Positions 49,781 to 61,789 of a DNA stretch of 64,000 bases are shown piece by piece. The stretch's first letter is position 1. Each line of letters begins with the position of its first letter. The notes beneath the pieces are model-generated. The model had not been told where the DNA came from and did no database searches. It saw nothing but the letters and a program-made list of their open reading frames with translations. The DNA comes from Karalla daura. Its lineage: Eukaryota; Chordata; Actinopteri; Chaetodontiformes; Leiognathidae. Made by a program: the position numbers and the translations under genes. Where the stretch lies: NCBI GenBank assembly GCA_029224185.1, contig CM055205.1, forward strand, positions 15,738,461 to 15,802,460, read 5' to 3'.

Positions 49781-50865
49781 ATGGATTTCTACAGTCAGGA
49801 TGTTGACGTATGTATCCAGAGTGATGGAATAGCATCAGAGTAGCTGAGCCTCAACGTTGGTGCTAGCAGCATAAGGCAACACTGGGAACAAGAATATGAA
49901 TTGACTACGTTACTGCCAGATGGTGATAGATGTGAATTCCCGTCTCATTAGCCTCGTTAGCCTCATTAGCCTTACCACAGTTAACTCAAACACGCAATAT
50001 GATATTATAGTCAGTTTTGTCATTTTGGTGGAACTTGCGTGACATTCAAATTAGAGAGATGTGAAGTCTTTAATAGTAAATATTTGGGAATGTGAGGCCA
50101 AAATGCAGTCCCAAGATAAGACAGTGTTTAGGGAAACGTTCTGTAGCAGTCGGCTGAATCTGGGTCTCTGCAGCTGCATGAGAGTGTTTCTTACCCTCTT
50201 GGTTCTTGGTTCTGATCAGCGGCATTAATTGTGGGTGTTACAACCACAGCAGCACATTGGCTGATCCCCAAAGAAATGGGGTTGAAGAAGCAAAAAAAAA
50301 AACAGTGAGATGTCCCGTGCTATTTTTGCCAACACGTTGAAAAGTGTTTAACGAAGTAGCTCATGTATCCAGTTTGGACATTTTGGCAATGGCAAGTGTG
50401 AGCCATTTATCTGGGCGAAAATGAGAAAGCAAACAACCTGCCTGTGCAAAACTCTGGAGGATATATTTAAATTACCTCATTTCAACCTCGGGCCTCTGGT
50501 TTTCCCCACGCACCAGATGTAGAAACATTTTTTTTAATGTGAAATAAAGGGTTTCCATGTCTCGTAAATCCTGTGAACCCACCGGGGGGTCCCAGTTTCA
50601 GATCTCTCTTTCTCACACACATACACACGCACGCAACCAGGATCCAGGCCGAGTGAGGTGCATTTCTACATCTGTTGAGGTTTTTAAAGGCTGAGCTGAG
50701 TGCTGCCACGGTTGGACAGGGGGAGGGTCGATAGACCGGGAGCTCACCGGGGCGTCCCACTCGTGCAGCGATAATAAGAGCAAACACCTCCATTATGTTC
50801 TCCGGATCCTGCAATATAAATACATTCACACCTAGTTAGACAGTGCGACCAGCCCTATTAGCTGC
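49781..50865. other. Gene-free stretch
   Basis: Mixed DNA. Three tandem TCATTAGCCTCGT-like units lie near 49947-49975. A minus frame at 50482-50829 has no splice support or domain. Confidence 0.5.
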
Positions 50866-51610
50866 AGCAGTTAGACTCGTGCCTGCCCACTCATTAACAC
50901 CACCGATGGAGATATAAGGCCGTCATTACGTTACGGGCAGGAGATAATGGTAAAATATTGTGCCGGCTCTGAGCTGATTGTGGAGGTAAAAATGAAAAGA
51001 GAAAGCGGCTAATGTGTCAGACTGTGCCATGCCAGCGCCGGAGCCATAAAGATATGGCTGCTTTAAAAGCTGTTAGCGGAGCCGGGCCGCACGTACGTGA
51101 GAGCGCGGGTCAGCCGGCTGCGCCCTGTGATGGTGTGTAAATGAAATGGTAATAGGGGGTTTCATCACCACCGCTAATTACTGAATGACAGTTTTCTCAC
51201 CAGTCTGTAAGTGTGTGTGTGTGTGCGAGCGTGTGTGTGTGTGTGTGTGCGCATGTCTCTGCGCCATGTGTGATAGGCCTAATTAGGTAAACTCCCATTA
51301 CACTTAAAAGTGCATTACTGCTGCTCTTTTGTAAAGGCTATAATTAGAGCGCTGCAGAGTGAGTGGTAATTAAGTTATTTCTCAAGTATTATTAGTCCGC
51401 TTGTTACGCGAGCCGATTGTATTGAAACGGATAGAATACATATTTGACTTTGCGCCAGCGCTTTGTTAACTTTATACGATATTAAAGCGAGGAGCCATTA
51501 CACGGCGCGTGATTAGAGCGCACGGCAGTGTTCAGTATATCGTGTCGTCTTCTCGGGGGATTTCTGTCTGACGAAATTAAAATATCAGAATGTCTAGCGA
51601 TTGTGTAAAA
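50866..51610. promoter_or_regulatory. Candidate conserved non-coding block
   Basis: A largely repeat-poor block interrupted by one GT tract (51211-51249). It has CACTCATTAACACCACC, GATGGTGTGTAAATGAAATG, GGCCTAATTAGG and CTATAATTAGAGCG. Dense ATTA-type cores in GC-balanced DNA suggest enhancers, by inference only. Confidence 0.35.
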
Positions 51611-51624
51611 TGGCATCCAGCTCG

Positions 51625-51684
51625 TCTGTGTGTGTGTGTATGTGTGTGTGTGTGCCGCTAAAAGCCAGTGACGGCATGGACCTG

Positions 51685-51711
<27 letters not shown>
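51625..51711. repeat. Inverted pair of (GT)n and (CA)n tracts
   Basis: A GT tract at 51625-51654 and a CA tract at 51684-51711 are separated by about 29 bases. Being complementary, they could form a hairpin with a short loop. Confidence 0.9.
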
Positions 51712-51715
<4 letters not shown>

Positions 51716-53575
51716 CTCGTCTCAGGCTCTCAGCCTGACTTGGCATTTTTGTGCATGTGTCACCCGATGCCTGCAGGAGCAGCAGCGTGAGCCCCAGATC
51801 CTCAGGCTAATCCAGATTGCCTTCTAATCCTGACGACACTCTCCTCTTCCTGCCATTGATTCCTTCATTATTCCTTTGCGGGTATCAAGCCGTCTCCTTG
51901 AATACCCCCAACCTTTATTTTGTACACTGCTCCATGTCGTGCGTCGTAATATGTCGGCGCGGATCGCTAACTAAACTAAACTGGAAATCTCCCCATATCT
52001 TTTTTCTTTATCTTCCTTATTATTAGCTGACTACTTATCATGCACCCTCTTTGTACATAATCACATATACCCTTTGTCCTCCGTCCTTTCACGGGCAGAT
52101 TTAAGTTACACTCATAGTGATGTTAATCACTGTCCCAGGTCCTTAAAGGACCGTGAAAGGCCTTGAAGGAGAAAGCTAGGAGACTGGCTCACTGGCACAT
52201 TTGCACGGGGTTAGCAAATCCCATCGGAAGGGTGGTGGGGTGGATTGAGAGCACAGACTGTTGTGCCAAGAGAGCTAGATTACATCCTCTTTCTACACTG
52301 TCCTGAATGGGCCTATTTTTAGCACACAGGGTGGTTTCAGTGGACGGATAGATAACTCTTTTGTTGCGCGCTGTGGCTCTGTGGCTACTCACATTCAGAC
52401 CGTGTGAGTCTGGGAGCTGGAGCACACGGATCACGTAGAGGCTTTGGATCACGCTGCCGTTGTTTTATGAGATGAGTTGTTGGGATAATAATGTAAAGCT
52501 GAGTCAAAACAGATGGCAGCATGGTGTGTAAAAGCTTTGAGCAAATATGATTGAGCAGAAATGACAAATGTGCTGTTAAATCATACGCACCCCAAACAAG
52601 TGTTGAACATGTGTTTTATGTAATGCCGTTACACAATGTACCATAACTTAAATACGAGGACACAAGTTAGCAATTGTCAATGTTGCAATGAAATTTTGTA
52701 GTAGATTTAGACCTTTATGCTCTCCTAACAGACTCTGGGTAGGTATTTTTAAGGAAACGTTGAATTCTACACATAGAATATTATGAGTAAAACACATTAT
52801 TGTGAGTAGAATACATCCAGCCCAGGGTGATGTATAGACAGGACCGACCGGTTTCCCCAGATGTGGACGCAGGATGAATGTCAGCAAATCTCATTTACAG
52901 ATTTCAGGTGGTGAAATATTCTTCCCTTTCCTCCCATCACAATAATAAAAAAAGGAAGCATCTCGTCCAGCACAACTACAGGCCTGCAGGCTTTATGACA
53001 GAGAGAGAGAAAATACAAACTAACTGAATCTTCATTGTGCTTTAAGCACATCTCTCTTGATTTATTAGACTGTGATAGTAACATGTTGAAATGTTGTGTC
53101 TTTTCCTTTCTTCGTAAAGTAGTGGTACAAAGATGAGGACAGTTGACAGCTGACAGCATACAGTATTTTAAATTGTGAAGATGCATGTATGGACTACTGC
53201 AATTACTACTACAACTACTTTCAGCAAATGTGTGAAAGACATAAGTCGATATTGCAACACTAAGTATTTGTGTATTATTGAAACAATAATAATAATGATG
53301 GGGTATTATATTAAAGAGACTGCTCTATTTTTTTAAATTTTACATATAGATATGTAATTTTTGCAAAAACAAACAGCTGTAGATGGAAAATATCTATTTA
53401 ATTAGACGTTATAAATAGTTAAATCCAGATGGTTATCATTAAATTAGCAGCTTTGTGTGTACAGCTTAGTGGCAAAGAGAAGCCTGTGTCAGTTTGTTTT
53501 CACTGCTTTTGTGTACTCTGAATCTATTACATATTGTATATACATGTATATATACTGTATTGAGAATGTATGTGT
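51712..53575. other. Gene-free stretch
   Basis: AT-leaning DNA with AATAAT and TATATA patches (53286-53298, 53536-53553). No exon is supported. Confidence 0.5.
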
Positions 53576-53960
53576 GTTGGGCTTCCTTTGTGCACGTCCT
53601 GATGCCGGGATTCATCTGACAGACCCCAGCATTCCCAGCTTTGTCTTAATTTGGAGCGTGTTTGCCGCAGAGCGAAAGGAGCAGCTTTTTTAGAGATGAT
53701 CACAGACGTGCTCCCCGGAGAAATCTTAAGGAGGAAAGTGAGCCTATTTTCAGTGGCGTAGCAGCGGAGAGTGGGACTCATTATGACTCACTCGGCGCTG
53801 AAAAACGCACTGGATGATGTCTGAGTCAGACATAAGGGCCAGTGTCCGCTGCCATGGTGATGCACGGCCAAATGTAACTGAACTCGGAGAGCAATAGAAA
53901 TGGAAATGGAATGAGGGAAGCTTAAAAGGGCCCAGAGGCAGCTTCACTATTGTCATGATA
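53576..53960. promoter_or_regulatory. Candidate conserved non-coding element
   Basis: A repeat-free, GC-balanced block with TTATGACTCACTCGGCGC (AP-1-like TGACTCA), GATGTCTGAGTCAGACATAA and TGGTGATGCACGGCC. A weak exon-like segment (53671-53737) lies in it but is out of phase with the other exon candidates. Confidence 0.3.
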
Positions 53961-54540
53961 AAATTCCCAGAGGAAAAGCGGGCTGGCTACAGTATAGGCT
54001 CCTGTCTGTAGGCTGATAACTCAAAGAACCTCCGATACTTCAGAATTCACAGCTATTGTGTCGGGAAACCGATACTGAAGACGCTGGTGCAAAGAAAATT
54101 CGGGAACGATTCCAAAATAATACATTTCTGTCACTTTCCTCCTCAAGCGTTTCTCTGGGGAAATATCTATCTTTTCATGCTTTTATTCAGCAAACATGTA
54201 CCAAAATATGAAAGGCTCATGGCTCAGGATTGCTCAGGAAACCTTTCTACGCTTCTATTTTCTGTATTGTGCATTGTGGTCTCTTGAGATCACCTATGGG
54301 GAGAGGATGTGGGGAGTTATGTCACGGCACGTCAATGAAATACCAGGAGCGATGAGTTTGTGTCAAAGAAAGTGTTTGCGATATTGTTAGGAAGCTCTTA
54401 GAAGTGCGTATGAAAACAGTGCTGTCATCTGCATAAAATCTTCCCAAAAATGGTTTTCAAACATGTTTCTGATGGCTACTATCCTTTATACCATCCAACA
54501 AATGGACTGACGTGTGAAGTTCATAAAAGTCTAATTGCAA
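53961..54540. other. Gene-free stretch
   Basis: Mixed DNA. Short frames with no domain. Confidence 0.5.
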
Positions 54541-54542
54541 GT

Positions 54543-54543
<1 letters not shown>

Positions 54544-54630
<87 letters not shown>
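54544..54630. repeat. (GT)n microsatellite, ~43 units
   Basis: About 87 uninterrupted bases of GT, the longest perfect GT tract in the window. Confidence 0.98.
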
Positions 54631-54632
<2 letters not shown>

Positions 54633-54839
54633 AATTGAAATCCAGTCCCGGCCCAGGCTCTCAGATGCTGCTGCCTCAGCACAAGTGCAGGTGTGTCTGT
54701 GTAATTTGACATGCGTCTTAGCCGTCGCTTCGGCGTCACTGCTCGGTGGTAGAGGACACTGATGTAAGGACAGAGCCGTGTAAGAGGCCAGCAGATATTA
54801 ATCCGATGTGCCAGACTCAGCCAGCGAGAGAGAGAAGGA

Positions 54840-54842
54840 AAG

Positions 54843-54876
<34 letters not shown>
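54840..54876. repeat. (GA)n microsatellite
   Basis: A perfect GA tract preceded by AGAGAGAGAAGG units. Confidence 0.95.
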
Positions 54877-54879
<3 letters not shown>

Positions 54880-55547
54880 GGTCAGATGACAGTGCCTGTT
54901 GCTGCCAAGTCCAGCAGGTACGGCGTAAAGTCAGGCACATGCACCCCACACCTCGATCTCTGCCTCTGCGTGTTTGTCTACAGAGTGTGCTAATATGCTA
55001 TTAATATCCGAGCACAAGAAGCTATACTGGTCAGCACTTGTAGTAAATGAAACTGATAAATAATAGCTGAAGCTGTATCAGTTGTTATTTTCTGCTTTAA
55101 AGCATCTCAGTCAAAGGGAAATGTTACACCACTGCACTTTCATCCTGTGCTAGTCTGAGGAAATCTTTTTTGCAATGTAGCTTGAATGTTTCTTCCCTTA
55201 TGAAAGTCACTTTGGAGTGTCTAAATGACTAAATAATGTAAAATGCAAGGAAAAACACAGGATCTCAGGCAAAGTTTCCCAATTGTTTTCAGTACAAATT
55301 TTTTAATTGAAACAAGAAACATGTTAGAAAAATGATCAGTTTGGAATCAGATCTAATTAATTCACTGCATCAGCAGGAGGATAACAGTAAATTGCTGCAA
55401 ATGCACTGAAAATATTTTAAACATATGTGGTGCAAATCATGAAAACAAAGAAAAGTTTGAATGTATTCATGGCTACCAAGTCATTTCAGTGGGCCTGGAT
55501 TGTTCGATGACATGCAGCCAACTAACAGTATGTATTTGCCAGGCACG

Positions 55548-55552
<5 letters not shown>
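54877..55552. other. Gene-free stretch with a SINE-like tail
   Basis: Mostly unique DNA. At 55195-55248 the order AAAGTCACTTTGGAGTGTCT, AAATGACTAAATAATGTAAA matches the common fish repeat tail that reads AAGTCGCTTTGGA...CTAAATGACTAAATGTAAATG, so a degenerate SINE or MITE copy probably ends here. Confidence 0.5.

Positions 55553-55626
<74 letters not shown>
55551..55626. repeat. (CA)n microsatellite, ~37 units
   Basis: An uninterrupted CA tract. Confidence 0.98.
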
Positions 55627-55628
<2 letters not shown>

Positions 55629-56165
55629 CCCTATCAATGATGCTGCCTGAGGCCAGCTCTGTGACCTGAGAGCCGCTGACAGACAGCAGGCATGCAGGGC
55701 AGACAGAGCTGAGGTGGATGTGGAGCTTTGTTACAGCTGATCTGTGTCACTCACATCCCAACCTCACGCTCCACATAAATACACCGCTTGCATGAGAACA
55801 CACACACACACGCACAGAGAAACGTCTTTGAGACACTGAAGCTAATCCGTCACATTTAGCCATTTTTATTTATGAGATACTTATGCAATCCCCTCATGTT
55901 GACGTCGCTGACAGCAGCGATCTGAGATCCTCCTCGCTGGTGCGTTGAGGACTTTGACAGGTCGTCTCTATTTCATGATGTTTTTACCCCACCCGTGCTC
56001 CTCCGAGCCCTGGCCCTGCTCTGCCTCTAACTGGCTCGGCTGGTTCGGGGTTAGACGTGAGGGGCTGATGAGATGGTTAGTGTCAGAAAACAACATCTGG
56101 GTGAGAGCCACTCCGAGGCATTTCCTCACAAGCTACACTGGCTGAAAATCCCGGATCTCTAGTGT
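55627..56165. other. Gene-free stretch
   Basis: Mixed DNA, with a small CA tract at 55799-55811. No exon. Confidence 0.5.
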
Positions 56166-56385
56166 TATCCATCCGTCCATTACCTTACATGCTTGGTACC
56201 TTAATGGTGTCATAGGGGTCTTCTGAATCACATCTCCAGGCAGGAAAAGCACCCTGGACAGGTCACTGCTATATCACAGGACACACACATATGCACCATT
56301 CAGTCATATACTCACAGCTTCCAATGGACTTAAACATGCAAACTCCACATAGAAAGTCTCTCGAACCAAATGGAAGTTGCAATAT
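56166..56385 (+). repeat. Fish interspersed repeat, diverged copy
   Basis: Head ATCCATCCGTCCATTACC, then CCTGGACAGGTCACTGCTAT, CACACACATATGCACCATTC, GACTTAAACATGCAAACTCC and ACATAGAAAG. The family order is retained, though the core is deleted. Confidence 0.7.
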
Positions 56386-57142
56386 GGACCTTCTTGTTGT
56401 CACCTTTCACAGAAGTCACTGTATAGTCTTCTGTAGTGTTATTATTTATTATTATTATTATTATAGGTGTTGTGTAAAGAAACAACAGTCGAGATAAAAC
56501 AACTTGAAGCCTCTCAGTTTTTCCAAGCCAACCACATAAAACCGAGCCCTACTAGTATACATGTGGTTGCCGTGGTAACAGCTGTAAACAAAATCCCGGG
56601 CAGTAGACATATCGTGCCATTACAAAGTATTTTATCGACCTGTTTGATTTGCCGATTATTATTGCGTCATATATCTGTATTAATACGATTCATAACTATT
56701 GACATGGTACTGAACTCTATCAACATCTGCATTCTTTTTTTATTGATATGTGCTTAAAACAGACGTCTCTGCGATTGCACTACAGCAGTGTCTGTGTTTG
56801 TCTGAGCTTTAGTTGTTGCCGTGCCTCAAACTCGGCACAGCTGCAGCTCCCTGCACAACTTGGGAGGATTTACGTGAAAATAAGGAGCACATACAAATAC
56901 ATGGTTTGTGCACAGTGCACAAATATCAGCGAAAATGCGAGGCACGGAGGAAATGTCCTAACATCGGAGTGGAGGAGGAAATATGCATGTGGTATCTGTT
57001 TATTTTCTTCTGCGGCTTATTTCATTATTTCTGAGGATAACAAGGCTGAATGTCACAGAGTAATGCTGTCTCCTGTATTACTCTGCACTACTGGCGAAAA
57101 GCTGATTGTAGCAAAAATGGAGAATTAGGAAAAATGTGTCAT

Positions 57143-57144
<2 letters not shown>
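56386..57144. other. Gene-free stretch
   Basis: A (TTA)n tract lies at 56443-56463. Otherwise unique AT-leaning DNA with no exon supported. Confidence 0.5.
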
Positions 57145-57184
<40 letters not shown>

Positions 57185-57203
57185 CACACACACACACACA
57201 CAT
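57145..57203. repeat. (CA)n microsatellite
   Basis: A CA tract with one GCA interruption. Confidence 0.95.
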
Positions 57204-57457
57204 GCACACAAATGCAAAGCCGTTCCCGCAGTCGGGTGTTCATCTCCGCCCCTGACAGTGATATCATTATCTCGTTGGGAGGAGGAAGTCTCGCTCCCAA
57301 ACTGAATTCGATTTTATTTTTTTACGTGGGGAGTCAGACTTTTTTTCACATCCTGCAGGTATCACACATGCCTGAGGATGTTCTCGTTTCAAAATTAGTA
57401 GATCCCTTTCTTCTGATTAATTTTATTCAGAGTAAATCATGTGTGAGTTTTCAGCCG

Positions 57458-57473
57458 TGTGTGTGTATGTGTG

Positions 57474-57512
<39 letters not shown>
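57458..57512. repeat. (GT)n microsatellite
   Basis: A GT tract with a TATATATATG interruption. It is the inverted complement of the CA tract about 255 bases upstream. Confidence 0.95.
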
Positions 57513-57514
<2 letters not shown>

Positions 57515-57539
57515 CAACAGGCTCTGGTGGCCTGTTGAA

Positions 57540-58000
57540 CCACTTAAAGGATTCTATTTAACGGGTCAGCCGAGCAATTAATCAAGGGTTTAATTGGAAT
57601 CCCGAGTGGAGTGACATGATTTATGCAAATAAGGTCATTAATATGCAGGCCTGCATTCGATGCTTAAATTAAAATGGCTCATCCGCCAGCGCAGGCTAGC
57701 ACTTTCATTATGGTAAATTAGAAAGTGATAATAACTCCAAATACACATATTTATTTTCCACAGACATTCAGAACAGGACATGCCCACAGGAGGAAAATGT
57801 ATGAAAAGGCAGTAAGACGGAAGTTGCAATGTGGGAGACAGTAAGGAGGCGGCGACTGCTAATGCTGTTAATTTTACCTCATTAGAAGCGGGCTACTATC
57901 TGCAGGGCTTCGCTTTTAATTGGATCACCAAGCAATTTAAACCACATTTGGTCCTTAATTGCTTTTTCTGCTCTTTATTATTTAGAAAAAAAAAAAAAAA
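57540..58000. promoter_or_regulatory. Strongest enhancer-like non-coding block
   Basis: A repeat-poor block with a perfect POU octamer ATGCAAAT (57623-57630), flanked by GAGCAATTAATCAAGGG, GGTTTAATTGGAATCC, GGTCATTAATATGCAG, CTTTTAATTGGATCACC and CCTTAATTGCTTTT. Multiple homeodomain-type TAATT cores plus an octamer in one block are typical of conserved neural and developmental enhancers. Activity and conservation are inference. Confidence 0.42.
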
Positions 58001-58625
58001 GTACAGCTGCGGTAGTTTGCCTTTCTCCAAATCCCCGCGTCTGGTCAATGCAGCGCGGCAAAGTCGGGCTCTGACCTACGTTGGTGCCCTTGGCTAACGT
58101 CCCCGTTGGGACGGGGTGCGATCCCTCCGGTGCGCTCCCCGTCCCCGGGTGCCGATGCCGGGGGATTAGAGACGAGGAGGAGCCGCAGCTGAGTCCCGTC
58201 CTCCTGCGACTCGTTCCGTAAGGGTCGCTGCACAGGAATGCTCGCTCGTCCTGAGAGGGTTTTCACGCATGCAGCATCTGGGACGAGCGGCTCAAATCCA
58301 CTAGTTGCGTTTGTCCCCTGGGGAGGAGGGGGGGGGGGGGGGGGGGGGGGGGGCTGCCGACATCGCTGTGGTGACACCATGGTGAGAAATGAGCAATGAG
58401 GTTTTGTTTTTGGTGTGAGATGTTTTTTGGAACGCTGCACAACTTTTTCAGGGACACTGTATCAGGGAAATGACAAAAAAAGAAAAAAAGAAATCTCACA
58501 GATCCAGGCACTCATATGGAAAAGACAGTGAGGTGTTACCAAATGTAAGACAAATGTCATAGAAATTCTTTTGACGTGGTCGTGGACAGAACATTTGCCT
58601 CATAGCAAAATTGACGTTTTCTCTC
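58001..58625. other. Gene-free stretch with a long G homopolymer
   Basis: GC-richer DNA at 58030-58320 with no splice-bounded frame, then a 26-base G run (58328-58353). Confidence 0.5.
58328..58353 (+). repeat. Poly-G run of 26
   Basis: An uninterrupted homopolymer of G on the plus strand. Such runs are rare and form quadruplexes readily. Assembly length is often unreliable here. Confidence 0.9.
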
Positions 58626-59032
58626 TAGGTTTGCATGGGTTTTCTTGTCCAAAATGATGAGTTGTGAGAGTAGATGGTGTGTATGTGTGGCCTGTGATGA
58701 CCTTCACCTTATATATGACATGTTTAGCTGCATGTCACCTCTTGGGGTTGGCAAGACTACCACTTTGGATGTTGCAGCTGAATCCATGAGTAGTCTGACC
58801 GACTTCCAGCCCCTGGACAACCTGGAGTTGAGACCAGGTGGGGGGGGGTTGTCAAACCAAAACCCTGTAGAGACTTTGTCTGTCCCCTGACTTCTTGAGA
58901 CAAACATGAAGGTCCACACAAGAAGAACTATATGAATGAATAAAGATGAATCCATGTGCACTGGGATTGGCTCTGGCAGACCCCCATAACTCCATTATGG
59001 TGTGTAAGATCATGAAGGGATAGATGAATAAA
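58626..59032 (-). repeat. Fish interspersed repeat, split by ~240 bp
   Basis: The first part (58626-58710) has TTTGCATGGGTTTTCTTGTC, CAAAATGATGAGTTGTG and GAGTAGATGGTGTGTATG in reverse order. The second (58955-59032) has ACTGGGATTGGCTCTGGCAG and GAAGGGATAGATGAATAAAC, the family end. About 240 unrelated bases separate the two, consistent with an insertion into the copy or with two fragments. Confidence 0.55.
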
Positions 59033-61364
59033 CCCTTTAGTATGAAGTGAATAAATATCCAGGCCTGTGGGAGGACAATTGGATGAAATACATCAGATTT
59101 AGTGTGTAACATATATATCTTGTAATCAGTGAGACTGTCATCCATTCCAAAAGCGTGCATCACCTCTCACTGAGTGTTAGCGACTTCGAGAGAGTCTTTT
59201 ATACTCATCCGTATCTATTTGACTTCCTGAGCAGCATGCATAATGGCTCGTTTGAGGTTTTTTTTTCAGTTTTGGACTGGGACTGGATGGACAGTAACTC
59301 ATTGTTCATGATAATACGTTGTCTAGACGGAGGAAAAGATCCTGTTTGTCAAGATCTGATTCAATCCAGACCCGATGTGTTTGCTTTGCAATAGCCCAGA
59401 TCTTTGAGCAGCTGCTCACGTTGCTGAGGGGGAAATAAGATCTACAAATTAGCATCTGTGTGGGTCGATTTGTGTTTTCCAAATCTTTGAACAGTTGGAC
59501 ATCCGTATGTATACGTATGCCTTAAACCCAATCTTCAACTTTCTTACCATAATCAATATTCTCATTTTGAGGCATGGAAAGTGATTGTGTGCCTTATTCT
59601 GCTCTTCATGTGCCAGAAGGTTTAATAGATCATAGTGTAAAGAAGGCACAGTGCTTAAGCCAAATCTAATAAGCTTTCTAGATGAGTAACAGACGAGGCA
59701 TGAAACACTGAGACCAAACAGTATCGTTTTAATCCAAGCTCAGTTTTTATTTCATGGCATTATTAATCAGAGGAGATTTGGTCGTGACTAAAACAAACGA
59801 CGACAAGATAATTATATGCTATCCTATTTATTCAGCGCGAGGGGAAATAAATTAAAGCCATTTCACTGTCGCGCACGCTCCTCAAAGCTATAGCTTACAC
59901 TGCATCAGGACCACAGAGATGATGTCCAGCCCCTCAGCATCTGTCATAACTGTCGGCCCATTTACACCTGCTATTAAAGTGTGATCTGTATGCAGATAAC
60001 TTATCCGGGTAATAAATGATCCAATCTTGATTTTTGGCGTGGACACCAGGTATTTTTAATGTGTTCTCATCGTCCGGGATGAGTTTGAATGTCCGGCCTT
60101 CGGAGCGACGCCTGGAGTAAGTGGTATCAGGTGGTAACAAATCAGCCCCAGACACTCTTTGGTTCTGGTTTTTCATCAGTGGGACAATTTCTAAGATTGA
60201 CCATTGATGAAAATAATCACCTCTTCCATTTTCATGCTACAGAACAGTGAAGTTGTCACGTCTCTTCAAGCCCTTTCATCTTTTCTGCTTTTTGGGCGTC
60301 TCCAAGTCCTCTCTCAGGAACTGTCGTGTTATTGTTCATCTCTAAAGTACAGATCTCGAAACATATTTCTTTAAAACACTTAGCTCTGTCTGCAAGCTGC
60401 CACATCACATCTGTGACATTGATGGACACAAGATGATATATGCGCCTCTGCGGCTCACACAAATTCCCAAATTAAGCTTGTATTCTAGGAGCTTTAGAAA
60501 CCTCTTCCCAACATTGTTTGCCAGCCTCTCTTATCTGTTCTGTACTGCAAATGAAAAACAATGTGTTTCTGAAGGACATAATTAAGCCCTGAGGCTGTTA
60601 ATGTTTAAGTTTTTACAGAAAATATAAGCAAATTAAATACAGAAGATGCTGTAGCACGTCCCTAAGCTTCAACATGTGTATATATCTCTAGTTTCAAGAC
60701 TGTAGTAGTTTTCCTAATAGTTTTCCTACCATAAATTCAATATTACTTTGCAAACTGAACTTAAAAGGTTGCTTGAAAGAAATGAACACCAACTCTACCT
60801 TACTACAGTGTGTAGAGCCATGGTCACAGCCTCAAACAACAAGTTGAGGAGCGGCTTTGAGCCAGTTTAGAGGCGTGAGGCCCATACAAAGTGTCGGTGC
60901 TAAGTGCCACAAGTCGAGCCGCTGTGCTCACCAGTTCTCGCCGCCGGCGCGGTGGATATCGCTAATTGAAGCTTGCGGATGCTGTTTGTTTGTCTGTTTG
61001 TCTGTTTGTTTGCGTGTCTGCGCGCTCGATGGCTGCCTTGCGCCGTATGAAACGATCGCGGCGTCTTCACGGCGCACAATGGGGCGTTTTTGACAGCTGG
61101 CGTATGTGGAGCACAATGGGATCCAAACAAACAAAGGAATAGGAACGGAACAAGGCTTTACAGCTCTGGAACGGATGGATCTATTAAAAAAAACAAAAAC
61201 AAAAAAAGAAACACGCTTTGATCTGCTTCCCCGATCGGCCCGGGACATCCTGTCGTCGGATTGCGATTGTCTCCAGTTTGTTTAAACTTGGGTGTCGGCT
61301 AATAGCCGGAGTTTATTCCGTTTCAGCACACACGCTAATGACACCCAGCTCTCGCTTCCTCCAT

Positions 61365-61368
<4 letters not shown>
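59033..61368. other. Gene-free stretch
   Basis: AT-leaning to about 60850, then GC-balanced DNA with a TGTTTGTCTGTTTG tandem patch at 60980-61012. No exon is supported. Confidence 0.5.

Positions 61369-61370
<2 letters not shown>

Positions 61371-61401
<31 letters not shown>
61371..61401. repeat. (CA)n microsatellite
   Basis: About 15 CA units. Confidence 0.95.
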
Positions 61402-61403
<2 letters not shown>

Positions 61404-61789
61404 TCTCGTCCTCGTGAGTGCCAGGGCTCGCTGGCTGCTCGGGGTTTTCTGTAATTACAGCAGCGAGCGGGGAGCTGCCTTTTGCATGGCAGATGGTCCA
61501 GCACCATGCTGCATCAGGTAACCGTGACAACCACCTCCCTCCTCGCAGTTAACAGCACCATCATGGCTCTTTACAGTGACCAAATGTCATTACGGATGTC
61601 TGTGGAGATGGAGAGAGGCGTGGGAGGGGGGCCGGATTAGCGAGGGCGATACAGAGAGAAAAAGGATGCTCGGGTCCTTCTTATCAAACGCACACAGGCG
61701 AGAAAGCCGAGAGTGGCGGGAGCACCACCTTTGTTTTTTTTTTGCCTGGCTTTGTTCAGACCTTCAGTGTCTTCTCGTGTCTGCCACAA
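61402..61789. other. Gene-free stretch
   Basis: Mixed DNA with GTTTTCTGTAATTACAGCAG near 61443, a small inverted repeat (CTGTAATTACAG). No exon. Confidence 0.5.

Noticed and set aside
53671..53737. Exon-like segment with GCCGCAG acceptor and GTGAGC donor, open frame SERSSFFRDDHRRAP
   Set aside because: The pyrimidine tract is weak and the length (67) would shift the frame so that the 62698 exon meets a stop. It is more likely part of a non-coding conserved block.
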